From contig JAUPFP010000126.1 in the NCBI GenBank assembly GCA_036925085.1, forward strand, positions 137,001 to 201,000: DNA of 64,000 bases. Reading direction: 5' to 3'. This stretch comes from Brachycybe producta (Eukaryota > Arthropoda > Diplopoda > Playtdesmida > Andrognathidae). Of the stretch, positions 22,301 through 32,472 are shown one piece after another. Each line of letters opens with the position of its first letter. The first letter of the stretch is position 1. The notes under the pieces are model-generated. The model did not search any database. It was not told the origin of the DNA and saw nothing but the letters and a program-made list of their open reading frames with translations. The translations under genes were made by a program, and so were the position numbers.

Positions 22301-22841
22301 GTTTATGCACGCTTGCATTTATTCGGAACACATTTCTAGTATTTTTATACTTTTCGTTTTGTATTTTTACTGCATGCCTAAATTTTATACCAATGGGTAT
22401 TTTTGCAAGGTCTTATTTTTGGAAGCACAGGGACGTGCTTATAAACTAGTTGGGGGGTGTAACGAATTCATCGTCAGAATTCGTTGTTGTATTGAAACAC
22501 CCTGTAGTTTTAAGTATTTTGATCGATGGGTTTCACCTCATGCTTGGGGGTGGGCGGTAGGTTATCCAGACGATACCTCCCTACCCTACAGGATGAGGAA
22601 AAGACGGCAAATGAATTGTATCGACAATTCTTATAGGATAATTCCTAGAAGAATTGACGATATAGAACTTTTGGCCAGTGAAACACCGGTCAAGTGTGAC
22701 GAAAAGGATACAGAAGTCCTTTTCGTAATTAAATTGTATTGTTATCTTTTGAAGAAGGATCAACGAAGATCCTTCTGTATTGTTATAATTTATACATCTT
22801 ATAGATGTTTTCGTTTTAGTGAAGTGATAGCTCACTTCTAG
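16332..22841 (+). CDS. pol: pol polyprotein of the Gypsy-type element, with long C-terminal extension
   Basis: 2169 codons from the first methionine at 16332. The first 300 residues are linker with a tandem duplication (PKRPCDLDTQGLPEQSSELL twice, about 16510-16690). Aspartic protease: DSGTG at 329-333. Reverse transcriptase: catalytic YLDD at 791-794. RNase H: TDACGYG near 939-945. Integrase: HHCC zinc finger about 1154-1198, then the D,D35E triad D1222, D1282, E1318 (QSNGLAERTNKS). A GPY/F-like module (KFLTKWRQGY, VANLRPLYE) follows at about 1435-1500. Beyond that, some 540 residues to the LTR have no recognised domain: an acidic part with a CCGHCRC cluster, a hydrophobic segment near 1735-1755 and a long one near 1975-2020. 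The frame ends about 128 codons inside the 3' LTR. The family commonly makes pol by frameshift or read-through from gag. Confidence 0.9.
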   Translation: MAVKRGLPPFKNGKPSGKRQNRNETAIANSRNIVDKALLGGNRGVSEATNVTKTRRNAGAPKRPCDLDTQGLPEQSSELLVGISNVATTRPKAGAPKRPCDLDTQGLPEQSSELLVGITNGKRQRNSRKYKKLRKDTGRRGEIIEEIFPEPIIWSPTKAMVVYANSLEEAKRIVEAMETGVNQDRIEGETQQNSAVPVGIEGRTQQNSAACIPGISNVAQEIPQDVTSNVIASGKAETDAKKSKKAIVNAAIGRGDDTSRIPANSEVIESVEVGDLLRSRACCRKSVEITVDSLLTSCELIEVGDTTPDESVAKITIQVDGTPVRFLADSGTGFTILSGTMAKEYGLRYGPIRNAPALGAVGGVPIKVLGQLWPTFELNGKQVTARMLIIDGKREALLGRDLGAAFDLIISMKTSKIYFANEMFYEGTRELLKKGSARSSLPWNFFKELKEEGCAQNSHLDNSYAIKAREESCVKAQGRITLNPGQALNLKVAAGRIIEENEVLMIETNDSLFNRKGIVVASSVLQGNGTSQLEVQLLNTTLESVGIGDRETIGHFELLEELEEEQACKVSEEENFRDIGEAPVDFEKEIQLGPELTDDQREELMILLKEFQPIFAFSSKDLGATNLTKHKIETGDNLPVRDTLRRCGPGERIVIDETLEEMKKSGVVRPSKSPYASPIVLVKKKDGSYRFCVDYRKLNAITKADTYPLPRIDDALDSMRGACYFATLDMKSGYWQFEMEESDIEKTAFTSHRGLFEFVRMPFGLRNAPATMQRALDILLAGHKWETCLVYLDDIVVFGRTFEEFLERLRTILDLLRTANLKLHPMKCFFGFQEVKYLGHLISPDGIRPDPDKVVAIKNFPVPDNVTAIRSFLGLAGYYRKHVPGFANIAKPMSDLTGKDIPFEWSVDCENAFRTLKNMLSKSPLVAVYDPKAAIFMHTDACGYGIGAMLYQKSEDKRRKEIIGSVSRVLRDAEKNYSTTDKECLAVIYGVTKFRPYLFQKPFTIVTDHHALCYMKTAARLEGRLGRWQLLMQEYDYKIIYKEGKLHVEADCLSRYPAGVPVNWKAIPEAEDLDDSVIFNVTLQWDWKVEQKLDPEILKIREELRNQPESPLHKLFCDYDNKLFACVFHGSSVPTLVNVVPKHLIPEVMRLCHDEPDAGHEGQTKTWNRARQRFYWNNMKHDIFEYVRSCEICQLHKLGTEKPEGFLQEMPIGKPCDCWGMDFIGPLVPSVGGNKHILLAVDYATRYCVAKAVKSTTALIVMNFLAKDVKKIFGIPEKLISDRGTPFVAKNTQEFLEINKIEHETTTAYHPQSNGLAERTNKSIIQTMKKYLTPAKNQTDWATKLDEVLESYNSSVHSSTKFTPYRLMFGREPRTKVDTLVPERPVIVDNEAGNLVDVRQQAEERQEEELRTARANLKAAHDRRKKYYDQRHKKPYEYQIGQKVLVRDMRIRPGQNKKFLTKWRQGYTIVSKVSDTVYRLSYENRAGRLVEDSVNVANLRPLYETYQKDGPNVPTTGDTLESMGNSSPEESESEPVKEKERTAFVKKKNLPSRKKRCCGHCRCQNAWIESSEDEEEIEIITKAIRKHSDRNVEIRRKMAADDNQQQFSYLPGEDAMKFTREYGNKTNFTMETIGFVEEISEIPEETMKIDEKDVNSPMEFQMEVKNAEVIDETTKMDDDIDASDATDGNDVPNEEVNRERSMTLPSMEETRGRRDTLSEMSTSLAPLWIRVLLFMFFITDSFAHVLSTCTGTISHHLFVLKSFHPSIVENCENFYRSITESIKSFVLLMQIWFTIVCDYDGRFMENKGAALPVEIANSGLTEDLLVRGVWRWRQRRPLVKRNRLNRGLRNQLRLEIHSFSHHGPNNRVKLKDVRPREPGPTYKDDVEVTEPKTTARSNMEAPGSPRASVTSPGPTSFLTRPAVMQRNAKVTEVTEGLPKPPSFWKETCAGAKKILLKDEPFWTTRGLGLCIFKYYFILVFIVLSISLLVLFMHACIYSEHISSIFILFVLYFYCMPKFYTNGYFCKVLFLEAQGRAYKLVGGCNEFIVRIRCCIETPCSFKYFDRWVSPHAWGWAVGYPDDTSLPYRMRKRRQMNCIDNSYRIIPRRIDDIELLASETPVKCDEKDTEVLFVIKLYCYLLKKDQRRSFCIVIIYTSYRCFRFSEVIAHF
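22451..22457 (+). other. Polypurine tract of the LTR element
   Basis: TGGGGGG sits directly before the 3' LTR, where plus-strand DNA synthesis is primed in this family. Confidence 0.6.
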
Positions 22842-23356
22842 GTCCGAGTGTGTCCAAGAGACTTGGACACACCTGGAGCCTTTGTTATCATAATCAGATG
22901 TTTGTATTGTATTTTGAGTATAAATACAAGAGGTTGTAGATTGAGAGGACAGATCGGATAGATCAGGCAGATCGGACAGACCGTCTTTATGCTTAAGACC
23001 GATGCGATATCTCTCAATCTACAGGACTCTCTGTTTATTGAATAAAAGAGCATTTTCAACATACGAATTCAATGTGTGGACTCAGTCATTTTATGGGAGT
23101 GGGACTTAGAAGTATAGCCGCCACGTAGCCGATGTTTCCACCGGACAACGAAGTCTCCAGCAGCCGAGTGTAAGACGACATCTCTACAATATTCTCTACC
23201 ACAGGTCTCCTGAGGTACCGACCCTTGTGTCCCTGGTGGTTAAGTAGCAACACAGGAGCCAATAGACCGAAAGACTTAATCATCAACATCCATTCGACAC
23301 TTCTAGATGGCTAGTAGAGATCTCTCTACTAACCCTACGGAAACGGGGATGTTACA
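22458..23356 (+). repeat. 3' LTR of the Gypsy-type element
   Basis: 899 bp copy of the 5' LTR at an offset of 8675. One base differs, near 22624, inside a long hairpin stem. The pol frame runs into its first 384 bases. Confidence 0.95.
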
Positions 23357-23360
23357 GTTG

Positions 23361-24479
23361 TTTTCATGAAAGTTATTAATAATTATAAAACAATATTTAT
23401 TTTGCTGGTAATAAAAATATCGATCTTGATGTCAAGCATTATTGCTCCCGAAAACCTTACAGCTAATATTCTTACAACATTCAACTCCTAAATTTAACCC
23501 CAACCTCATATTCAAAAACTTTGCTTCAAATAAAGTTAAGTTTGCAAAATAACGCAAGACAAAAATTACCATAGTAAATCTATAGAGTTTTTAAGTTTAG
23601 CTTTGTTTAAGTTTCACTTTGGCTTAAGTAACGTTTTAGAATACGGCCGGTAACCTCCATCGTAATTTTCTTTTAAAACTTTTTTTATTCCCATCAAACA
23701 TTTTTAGACAAATGTTTTAACCAAGTTATAATAATAAATATTAATTCGTATAGCCAGAGAATATGATCAAATGAAAAGGTTTTGATTTTGACAGGAAAAA
23801 AAAACCGTTACCATGGCAACCAGGTACGCCTGAACAGAATCGGCACCATGTGGCCCACAGGGTTTGAGTAGCTAAGTAGACAAAAAAAATCATCCACCCA
23901 CACAACACTATACATGTTTTATTTCTTGTTTTCCTTGAGAATTTCATTGGTTTAATGTTTGGTTTTTCGAGAAATCTCTTATGACGTACTCATATAGGAT
24001 AGGCCTATATTTAATGTTCAATCAGTGGTAATAGAATGAAAAGAGGAGTGGCTAAACCACTAATAGAAAGTATAATAGCTAACAACAACAAAAAAAAATA
24101 CAACTGAAAGCAAACAAAAATAAATATAAGCCAAATAACACTGGGTTATTGTTTGTAGTTAGTTTTCATTCTAAAAGTGATCAGTGCCTTGAGCAAATTC
24201 GAAGCAGTGAATTTTAATTTATAAGTGGCCTGGGCTAACATTAATCAGGTGAGTTTTTAAGATTTAATTTACACTATTTTTTAATATTGGTTTGAGATTT
24301 TACCCCAAAACAAATGAACATTATTTTACAGCTCAATTTTTTGTTATGTGATTGCAAAACGAAACCCTATTTATTAGGTTTGCTTACATTGGTAATTTAC
24401 TAATTATTGTTTTATTGATTATAGAAAATTTAGGCTGTTTTGGTATTTGCAAAATAAAATTCATCTTATTTTTTTTTTA
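23361..24479. other. No gene seen
   Basis: AT-rich spacer after the LTR element. Near 23590-23650 there is a TTAAGTTT-rich stretch ending TTTTAGAATACGGCC that recalls the termini of the MITE at 7199. No coding signal. Confidence 0.4.
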
Positions 24480-24880
24480 ACATTTCACTGAGGTGGTTTT
24501 AGAGTGTAAACGCTTCTCGGATTACTCTCTCTGATTATTCTGTTTCAGGCGCAATATGCAGAAAAACTTGAATGTCTTCTAGAAACTAGAAGGATATACA
24601 GTAGCTGAATCACTTAACGGTAATTTCATACTGATGATGTCTTTCAAAATAAACTTTTCATAAACAAAAAATATCGTATGCTGAAAGATGGGTCATTACT
24701 AAAACACATAAAAAGCTTTTTTTCAAAAATATCAACATGAAAATATCCGCAAGTGATTATTCTAACCTTCTAGTCTCTAAAACACATGCAAGTTTCTCTT
24801 CAGTTTGCACCTGAATGACAGAGCAATCAAAGTTCAAAAATCAGCTATTCATTAAGCCATCTTAAACAATATATAATAAA
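24480..24880. repeat. Foldback repeat family copy 5 (near full length)
   Basis: Begins TGAGGTGGTTTTAGAGTGTA and ends ATTCATTAAGCCATCTTAA in inverted match. Inner markers: CTAGAAACTAGAAGG near 24576 against CCTTCTAGTCTCTAAAACAC near 24766, and CTTTCAAAATAAACTTTTC near 24642. About 400 bp, no coding capacity. Confidence 0.7.
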
Positions 24881-24951
24881 TGTTGAACAATGCGCAGCAC
24901 AATTACTTTAGTAATTACTACCGTGTAAATGCGAATGAAGACTTGCCGGTC

Positions 24952-25245
24952 TAATACCTTGTACACACATGAGTTAAATTAAATGTGTTTAGGTGAATTA
25001 TACGGAATCCAGTTAAGGACATAAACTAAATAAAAATTGACTTTATTATTAATACTTTAAATTGAAATACTAAATCAATATTTTGTCAATAGTTTATATT
25101 ATTATATTTAAGTATTAACTCATTATTTTGATATTAACTGAATAAATTGAATTCGACATATTGTTTGTTTGTCCTTCACAGGGCTCTGTAGAACGCATTT
25201 ATTATTTAAATGCATTTAAACTATCAGGTGTGTACTAGGTATAAG
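24952..25245 (+). mobile_element. 300 bp MITE family A, copy 1
   Basis: Starts TACCTTGTACACACATGAG and ends GGTGTGTACTAGGTATA, which are inverted repeats. The interior has ATCAATATTTTGTCAATAG and GAATTCGACATATTGTTTG, shared with copies at 47331 (inverted) and 60143. No coding capacity. Confidence 0.75.
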
Positions 25246-25469
25246 GGTTTATTATTAAATCTTTTAAGTTGTAGCGCAATACCATCACATGTATAATTTC
25301 CGATTTGAATTGAACTGACTCGTTCAACTTGGTTGAAACGTATAAACAGTAATTGAATTCAAGGAGAATATGATTGACTGGATGATGTGATTGATTCAAT
25401 CGAATTGATCGATGAAATTGAACCATGTAAACGAGCTCTTATTATATAGAATACATGTAATATATAAAT

Positions 25470-25650
25470 GAATATGTTACGAGTATTTCAATGGCAATAT
25501 CTTTTAAAATAAACGTTTTATGACAATCAAAGTAATTTTTTTTTTACTAAATGCTGATGCAAGAAAACATAAAAGGTGATTACTTTCAAACTGCCATAAA
25601 GTTTATTTTTAGATATAACAATACGAAAATATTTTTTTTTGCAAAACCCT
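25470..25650. repeat. Foldback repeat family copy 6 (partial)
   Basis: Central part only: ATATCTTTTAAAATAAACG near 25497 and AACTGCCATAAAGTTTATT near 25590 in inverted match. Confidence 0.5.
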
Positions 25651-25959
25651 ACCTCCTAACAAACTTTGTTTTTCCTTTGTGTCAAAAAAGTTTGCGTTCA
25701 CTTTATATGTAAAAATTATTGCCGAGGCATCAAAAATGAAGACTGAAATGAGTTTAGTTTTCAATGAATAATAATGAATAAGATAAATTTGCAAGTGTAA
25801 AATATGCATTTGTATTAATATCCTGTCTGCAATAATAAATTATATTTACTTTATAGTCTTAAACTCAATTAAATTCTATTCTAATTTAGAAACCAATGTT
25901 GCTACATAAGTGATATTAATAAAGTATATTATGGCTGTTTTGTGAAAATGAATTGGTGC

Positions 25960-26284
25960 ATGAAGTACACACATGCCCACTCAATAAAAAGGAAGTTATA
26001 AACCCACACACCCAACAAAACGCGCCTCCAAATCAAAACAAGACAGCGTTTATAAGTGACACATGTCGGCACACACACTGTCATAAGTGACACTCAACAG
26101 TAACATTTATACTTGCACAGTAACAAAAACATGACACCCACTCACTATTGATGCACAAAAGCACACATCAGAATTATTCACGACACACATACACTCCTAA
26201 GTCATAGCACTGTCACACATACATGTACATACACAGATACTTATAAATGTCACACACTCATAAGTGTCCCACACATACTCATAA
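25960..26284 (+). repeat. Diverged left flank of the 31 bp minisatellite
   Basis: Irregular copies of CACACACTCATAAGTGTCAC spaced by CA-rich sequence. They look like old, degenerate units from which the homogeneous array expanded. Confidence 0.6.
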
Positions 26285-26990
26285 GTGTCGCATACATCCA
26301 CACAGTTACTCATAAGTGTCGCATACATCCACACAGTTACTCAAAGGTGTCGCATACATCCACACAGTTACTCAAAGGTGTCACACACATCCACACAGTT
26401 ACTCAAAGGTGTCACACACATCCACACAGTTACTCAAAGGTGTCACACACATCCACACAGTTACTCAAAGGTGTCACACACATCCACACAGTTACTCAAA
26501 GGTGTCACACACATCCACACAGTTACTCAAAGGTGTCACACACATCCACACAGTTACTCAAAGGTGTCACACACATCCACACAGTTACTCAAAGGTGTCA
26601 CACACATCCACACAGTTACTCAAAGGTGTCACACACATCCACACAGTTACTCAAAGGTGTCACACACATCCACACAGTTACTCAAAGGTGTCACACACAT
26701 CCACACAGTTACTCAAAGGTGTCACACACATCCACACAGTTACTCAAAGGTGTCACACACATCCACACAGTTACTCAAAGGTGTCACACACATCCACACA
26801 GTTACTCAAAGGTGTCACACACATCCACACAGTTACTCAAAGGTGTCACACACATCCACACAGTTACTCAAAGGTGTCACACACATCCACACAGTTACTC
26901 AAAGGTGTCACACACATCCACACAGTTACTCATAAGTGTCACTCACATCCACACAGTTACTCATAAGTGTCACTCACATTCACACAGATA
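26285..26990 (+). repeat. 31 bp minisatellite, about 22 units
   Basis: The unit is a 31 bp repeat containing CACATCCACACAGTTACTC followed by AAAGGTGTCA. Units in the middle are identical by eye; the outer ones carry CATAAGTGT instead of CAAAGGTGT. Because 31 is not a multiple of three and the unit has no stop in any forward frame, three overlapping open frames of 216-234 codons arise. They are an artefact of the repeat and not genes. Confidence 0.95.
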
Positions 26991-27200
26991 CTCAAGTGTC
27001 ATATACAGTGTATATGCACAAAATCCTCACAAATCGTTAGTTACAACTTAGAACAGTGTCACACATGCAAACATATACATGTAATATTAACGGTTCCACA
27101 CACACGCAAACTCAGACACTCATAATAGTGTCACACATCCAAGCAAAGACATTCATAATAGTGTCACACACACACACTGTGCAACTCATAAATGACAATA
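26991..27200 (+). repeat. Diverged right flank of the minisatellite
   Basis: Scattered AGTGTCACACA units with CA runs, fading out by about 27200. Confidence 0.55.
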
Positions 27201-29221
27201 GTGGCACCTACATACACTGAAGATAAAAAATACACTTTTATAGAGAAGTAATTGTACAATTTCACACTGAATGTCAGTTTGTATGGAAGAATGAGTTCAT
27301 TTAGCAAATAGACTGTACATACAGTATAATAATACGCACCACTGACAATATGCATACAATTTGTAACAGCTGTCATTCGATGATGTAACATAATAAAGCC
27401 ATGTAGAATTAATTCATTTCATTATTGTATTAAACCGTATTAGGAAATCAATAAAATGAAAATAAAAGTTAAACTGGTTTTTAAAAGAATGAATAGACAT
27501 ACATAAGTTTAATCCTTTCCATTACGTTTTTTTCTTCTCTTTTTACAATTTATTATTAAACATTAAAATATTGAGGACATGTGATTACTCACAAAATTCA
27601 AAGCTTTGACCCAAATGTTAATTTTTTTCTTAAAAGTTTTTTATCATCTTATGAGCTCATATAATCGATTCATTTAATATTAATAAAAAGTTTTTTTTTA
27701 AAATTTGAGCTAAAATTGTATGCACTTTGACCAGCGACTTTAAATGCCACCGCAACAACGCGAAAAATGTTAGGTCAAAACCAATCCAAGGTGAATATAT
27801 GTCACCAGCGTCATTTGTTACACCCTGCACCCAACCTATGCAAATTTCTACATTACTATAAACTCCAATATTCCTGTCCTAAAATCCTAATTTTTTTCTT
27901 ATTAAAAATAATATGCATTATTTTCAATAAAGAAAAAAAAAGTATGTCAAAAAAGGATTGAAAATTACACAAGACACCTTCTTGAGAAAAAAAAAAGTTA
28001 TTTTATAATTAAAAAAAATGAGTTTGTGTCCTTGACTGTTGTTGTCCAACCATGTATTGTCAAAAATGGCCTGGCATTGGTAATTTTTTTTTGTTTAATG
28101 TGTAATTAAACATTTCCTTGTTATTTGAGGCAGAATATTTTTTTTTACCTTTTGAAGAACCTTTCCTCAAAAATGTACTCCTGTTGCACACTAAATATAA
28201 TACTAAACAATTTAAACAACGATATTGCGGCAAATTTAATTTAACCCATCATAATTTCATGCATTGCATGTAAAGTGCTTGCGACTACAAATGACTATAG
28301 CCCCACCTACTAAGTATGTATACTGGTGGCTATGACATAACACAGATTAGTGCACGAAAAACAAACATAAATTTACATAAAACCTACACTAGAGTTGCCA
28401 CCCGGCTAGGATTGGCCGGTTATGTCCAGAATTTTTGTTTTGTTGGACACAAAACAAAAATTCGAATTCGAATTTGCTATTTTATGGCGTTTGAAAACAA
28501 ATGCAGTGCAGCATATTAATGTGAAAGAAAACCAGAATTCTTATTTTGTAAATGAAAATTTATATTGGTTGTAACTGAAATGGCAATGTCGATTTCTAAC
28601 CAGTCACTTTCTAATTATAACCCTAGCCTCTAACGAGTATCTTCTATTTAAAATGCATACTTCTCATTTGCCTAATGATATGTATTGTGTGGTTGCTATT
28701 AAACAATCCGCAATTTAAAATACTTTTATTAAAATACTTCTATTGAAGTAAAATACAAATAAATCGATAAACTATCGCTATATCTTTAACGTACATAAAT
28801 TCTGAATTTTGTTCCAGGATTTGCAAGTTTACAAGGATGCAACCTTAACTTACACCCCATTAAGGTGGCTGAATAGATATTTATTTTGCTCTTGGGCTAA
28901 AAAACGTCAAGTGAACGTTTTTGTTTTAGAGTTGAGTAGTGCAATGTCAAGTTAGTAGAAGATACCCATACTATAAGTAAACAAGGCAGCAAAAAGTATT
29001 TGAGCTGTCTCTGTTCAATTTTTTGTAAGCACTGCGTTTACTTGCGGACGATCTGTTTAACGTGTTGATTGCAGCATGCGTGCGGAATGCAGTAGATGCT
29101 GCATTTAGTATGCTGACTACATTTCATCTTGCTACATTTATTTGCATAAAGCTGTGCCTAGATTTTTTGCACTGACATTAAATTTGTAAAAGAAAAAAAA
29201 AGCTTTGTAGAAACTGTCAGT
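27201..29221. other. No gene seen
   Basis: AT-rich spacer. Short open frames here have no recognisable domain and no codon-like composition. Confidence 0.4.
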
Positions 29222-29367
29222 CAGGGCCGGCCCTAGAGTATGCCAGGCCCCAGGCAGCAAGCGATGAGCGGTGTTGGAAAAAAAATGTTTAGTCAGCAGT
29301 GCGAGGCTCCTGAAAGCGCGGGGCCCAAAGCAGTTGCCTCGCTCGCCTTGCCCTAACACCGGCCCTG
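29222..29367. mobile_element. Short hAT MITE (CAGGGCCGG ends)
   Basis: Starts CAGGGCCGGCCCTAGAG and ends CCTAACACCGGCCCTG, the well-known short hAT terminus. Flanks CTGTCAGT and TTGTCAAT match at 6 of 8 positions, the expected duplication size. The 146 bp interior is GC-rich and non-coding. Confidence 0.8.
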
Positions 29368-30246
29368 TTGTCAATAGAGCTAATTGACATCAGCAGAATT
29401 TGACTAAGTCGCTCGTAAATTCGGTAATACATGCGTCCATTATGAGACAATTAGGATGCAATACCCTCACTATCTATCAAATGTATGTTACTCCTTTGAT
29501 CCCGTAATCATTTTACTTCTTTCACACTTCTTACTAGAAAAAGTGATTTAGAGTAGCTATCAAACAAACTGACCAAAGTTTTCAATTATCCCATTCATAA
29601 AAAAGAGATTAAAAAGTGAAAGCATAAATAAAATATTTTTCTTCCAATGTTTAATTAATTAAATTCAAAATGTCTCCGATTTTTCAATTGACCTGTATGA
29701 TTACCGCAAAACATTTTACAATTTTTTACAAACGTTATATTTCTGTTTATGTGGGCGAAATTTGTGGCCTTGCAAAAATCACAATTTGTTTTAAAACGCA
29801 ACCTACGAATATAATTTGAAAAGTATGACTCAATAACATACTTCCAACGAAACTAGTTTTTAGGTATAAAAATACACAAGAAGATCAATGACAATTTTTG
29901 TCTATTTCTCGTTAAAGATTACGGGACAAAGAAAAAAAATGCCCTGAAAACTCTTTTAAGGAGGCTGGTTTCATTGAAAACTAGTGAACAAGCTTAACTT
30001 TCTGTTGATTATTTTTTGTATTAATAAATTCAAGTCATAATAAAAAAATGTCAGAAACTGAGATAAATGTGCAGAAAAAAAATTAAAACTTCATACAAAT
30101 GCAAATTATTTGCTGATGTTATCAACATATGAATTGATTACCATCCTAAAAAAATCCTCTGACATATTCTAATTATAGAAAGGGTTGGTGGTTGCCCTAT
30201 TAAAAATCGAATACAAATGTATCAGTGCTTAGAATAAGGTTGGCTC
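29368..30246. other. No gene seen
   Basis: AT-rich spacer with no recognised feature. Confidence 0.4.
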
Positions 30247-30470
30247 ACTAGGGCATGGATTACACATGCAGAAAAAAGCTGAAAATAGAAATAGAAATAA
30301 TAAAAAAATTAAATAAGGGTTCAACTATATTTCTGCATTTCTTTGCGTTTAATGATTCTATCATTTTTTTTTCTGCCAAATAAACAGAGTAGAATTATTC
30401 AAATTAGATAAATTATTTTTTCAGTCGATTATTCTTTTCTGCACGTGTGATCTTAACCCTAATAAAGCTT
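30247..30470. mobile_element. MITE with AGGG..ACACRTGCAGAAAA termini
   Basis: GGATTACACATGCAGAAAA near 30256 faces TTTTCTGCACGTGTGATC near 30435, with AGGGCAT and ACCCTAA at the outer edges. Interior is AT-rich and non-coding. Confidence 0.55.
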
Positions 30471-32472
30471 TATTTCTAGTTTCTACAACAGCTTAAACGG
30501 GATTGAGGTAAATTTGAATTGCAGATGAATGTATTTCATATTGGCCACAGTTGCGTTTCCACTTTCTAACATTTGTTGGCAGATGGAGTAGATTATTTAT
30601 ATAGGGTTGTTATTTTATTTGCATATTTACAGCGTTCAATTATTATCTTGAAATTTCAGAAAAAATTTTCAATTAGTGAAAAAACAGTTGAAATTTTAAT
30701 TTTTTTTTAATTTTATTGCTCATTTAGTTTGATACCAATTTTGCAAAACTTTTAATAATTTTTTACTCAATTCAATAACCAGGTTGAGGGCTTGAACAAA
30801 GAAATAATTAACATGCTCATTTATATTGCACCAGTAGAACTGATTTAAGGATGATCATTTATCATCATTGATGAATAATCAATTAAAGGAAACGCTAAAA
30901 TAGAAACTCATTAAGTCCAAAAATAAATTAAAAAATGGCGACCAAAATGAAAACCAACAGCTAGAAAACAAATTGAACCTAATCACAAACCAAAAACTAT
31001 TTACAATATATTTGACCGTAATTTTGGTCAATTATTGACCAGGGTAAAATTCATTTTGACCTAATGAAAAAAGACTATTAGGGGTGATTACACATCACTA
31101 ATTTGAAAGTTAAAAAAGCAAATATAAATATATTAATTATGTATGAACTTTTGCACAGCAAAAAATGGAATTTGCAATTTTTTTGGTAATGGAAATCAGA
31201 AAACTGCATTGAATGTTTGATTTAGGTATGTGACTCTTGAATTTAAATTTTTTTTGTTTAAAATTATCAAAGTAGTGAGCTTGCAATTTAACAAGCGAAT
31301 CTGCATAATGACCAAATTTAGAACTTGACAGTCAAATGGTAATACATTCTACATTACACTGTACCATAAGAGACACTCTTGACTGACACCATATACGGAT
31401 TACATTGAATATTATCAGTCATGAGAAAGTGTTGAAAAAAAAGTTGAAACATTGCGTGATTAATTAACACACCTCCACCTAACCTTCCATTTCCATTTGA
31501 GCCATGTTGGTGTAAAGATGTTAATGGCCTTTTGTACTGAATTTTAACTCCACCCTGATATCTGAACACATACATATATTAAGCTTCAGGAACTAAAAAC
31601 TGAAGATTGCGTTTTCACTAGATGATTTTTTGGTGCCTGTTTCCATCAAAAAAGAAAAAAAAAACTCAAACTGTCAATATCAAAGCCATTCACCTCCAGG
31701 GGGAGGGGAAATAACGAGAACTTTAGTAAGAGAACTTTAGTAGAGTTATTTCAGTAATTTATTTCAGTAGGCCTATTTTTTGTTCTCAGTAAGCTAACTA
31801 ACAACATCAACACAATTACTAGAATTCTAAAAAAAGCATGACCATCTTTTACAAACTAGAAGAGTAACTGAATCTCTTCAGAGTATTTTTTATCATGAAA
31901 AAAAAAATAATTTGATAGCAGCTTGAAATTGACCAAAATTTTATTTTTATGCTGTATATAAATCGATGAATGGTAGTTAAAAAGGTATAATACATATACA
32001 ACAATATATTTCATGTCATGTTTTTGTAATTTGCTTTTGAGACTGTTATAAAGTTATAAACCAGGTATTACGATTTACTGCCATATGACAGTCTTAGTAT
32101 ATTTCTGTAATGCCATCTCCTAGTTTTATTTTGTTGTCTTCATTAATTTTTATATTTGGCAGTGGCTCCTTATAAACCGTCTTAAATTAGTGTCTTAGTT
32201 TAAGTTCACTATGAGACACGGTCTTCCACAGACAAGGACTGCCATTAAAGCACTCCGTAATGCATTATTTCTTTGTTGCTGTGTGGTGACTTTGAAAAAA
32301 TTTACAAAGTTTTACCAATTACTTTTCACAATTTTCATTATTTGTATAACAATTTTCACAACATTATTTGGTGAGAGTTTTCAAAATTTATTTCTACCAG
32401 TCCTTTTGCTTAAAAAATTTTTTTGAATGAATTTCTGTTTTATTTTTAACCCGTTTCTTTAGTTAATAAAAC
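30471..32472. other. No gene seen; 5' flank of the ODF3-like gene
   Basis: AT-rich. A partial foldback-family piece lies near 31850-31965 (AACTAGAAGAGTAACTGAATC, then TTTATTTTTATGCTG). The promoter and any 5' UTR exon of the downstream gene should lie here, but none can be called. Confidence 0.4.

Larger units (their letters stand above)
13783..23356 (+). mobile_element. Ty3/Gypsy-type LTR retrotransposon, looks whole
   Basis: Two 899 bp LTRs (13783-14681 and 22458-23356) bound the element; both begin TGTAAC and end GTTACA. The 4 bp GTTG is repeated on both sides (13779-13782 and 23357-23360) as the target duplication. Parts in order: 5' LTR, primer site, gag, pol (protease, reverse transcriptase, RNase H, integrase), a long post-integrase extension, polypurine tract, 3' LTR. 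The order RT-RNase H-integrase and the GPY/F-like module after integrase mark the Ty3/Gypsy group. The LTRs differ at one position seen by eye, so the insertion is very recent, or the LTRs were homogenised by gene conversion. No break is evident in the two main frames. Confidence 0.95.

Noticed and set aside
26285-26990. CRISPR-like regular repeats
   Set aside because: There are no unique spacers, and the genome is an intron-bearing animal genome; it is a minisatellite.
26285-27051. Three overlapping long open frames (216-234 codons)
   Set aside because: They come from a stop-free 31 bp tandem repeat read in three frames, not from a gene.
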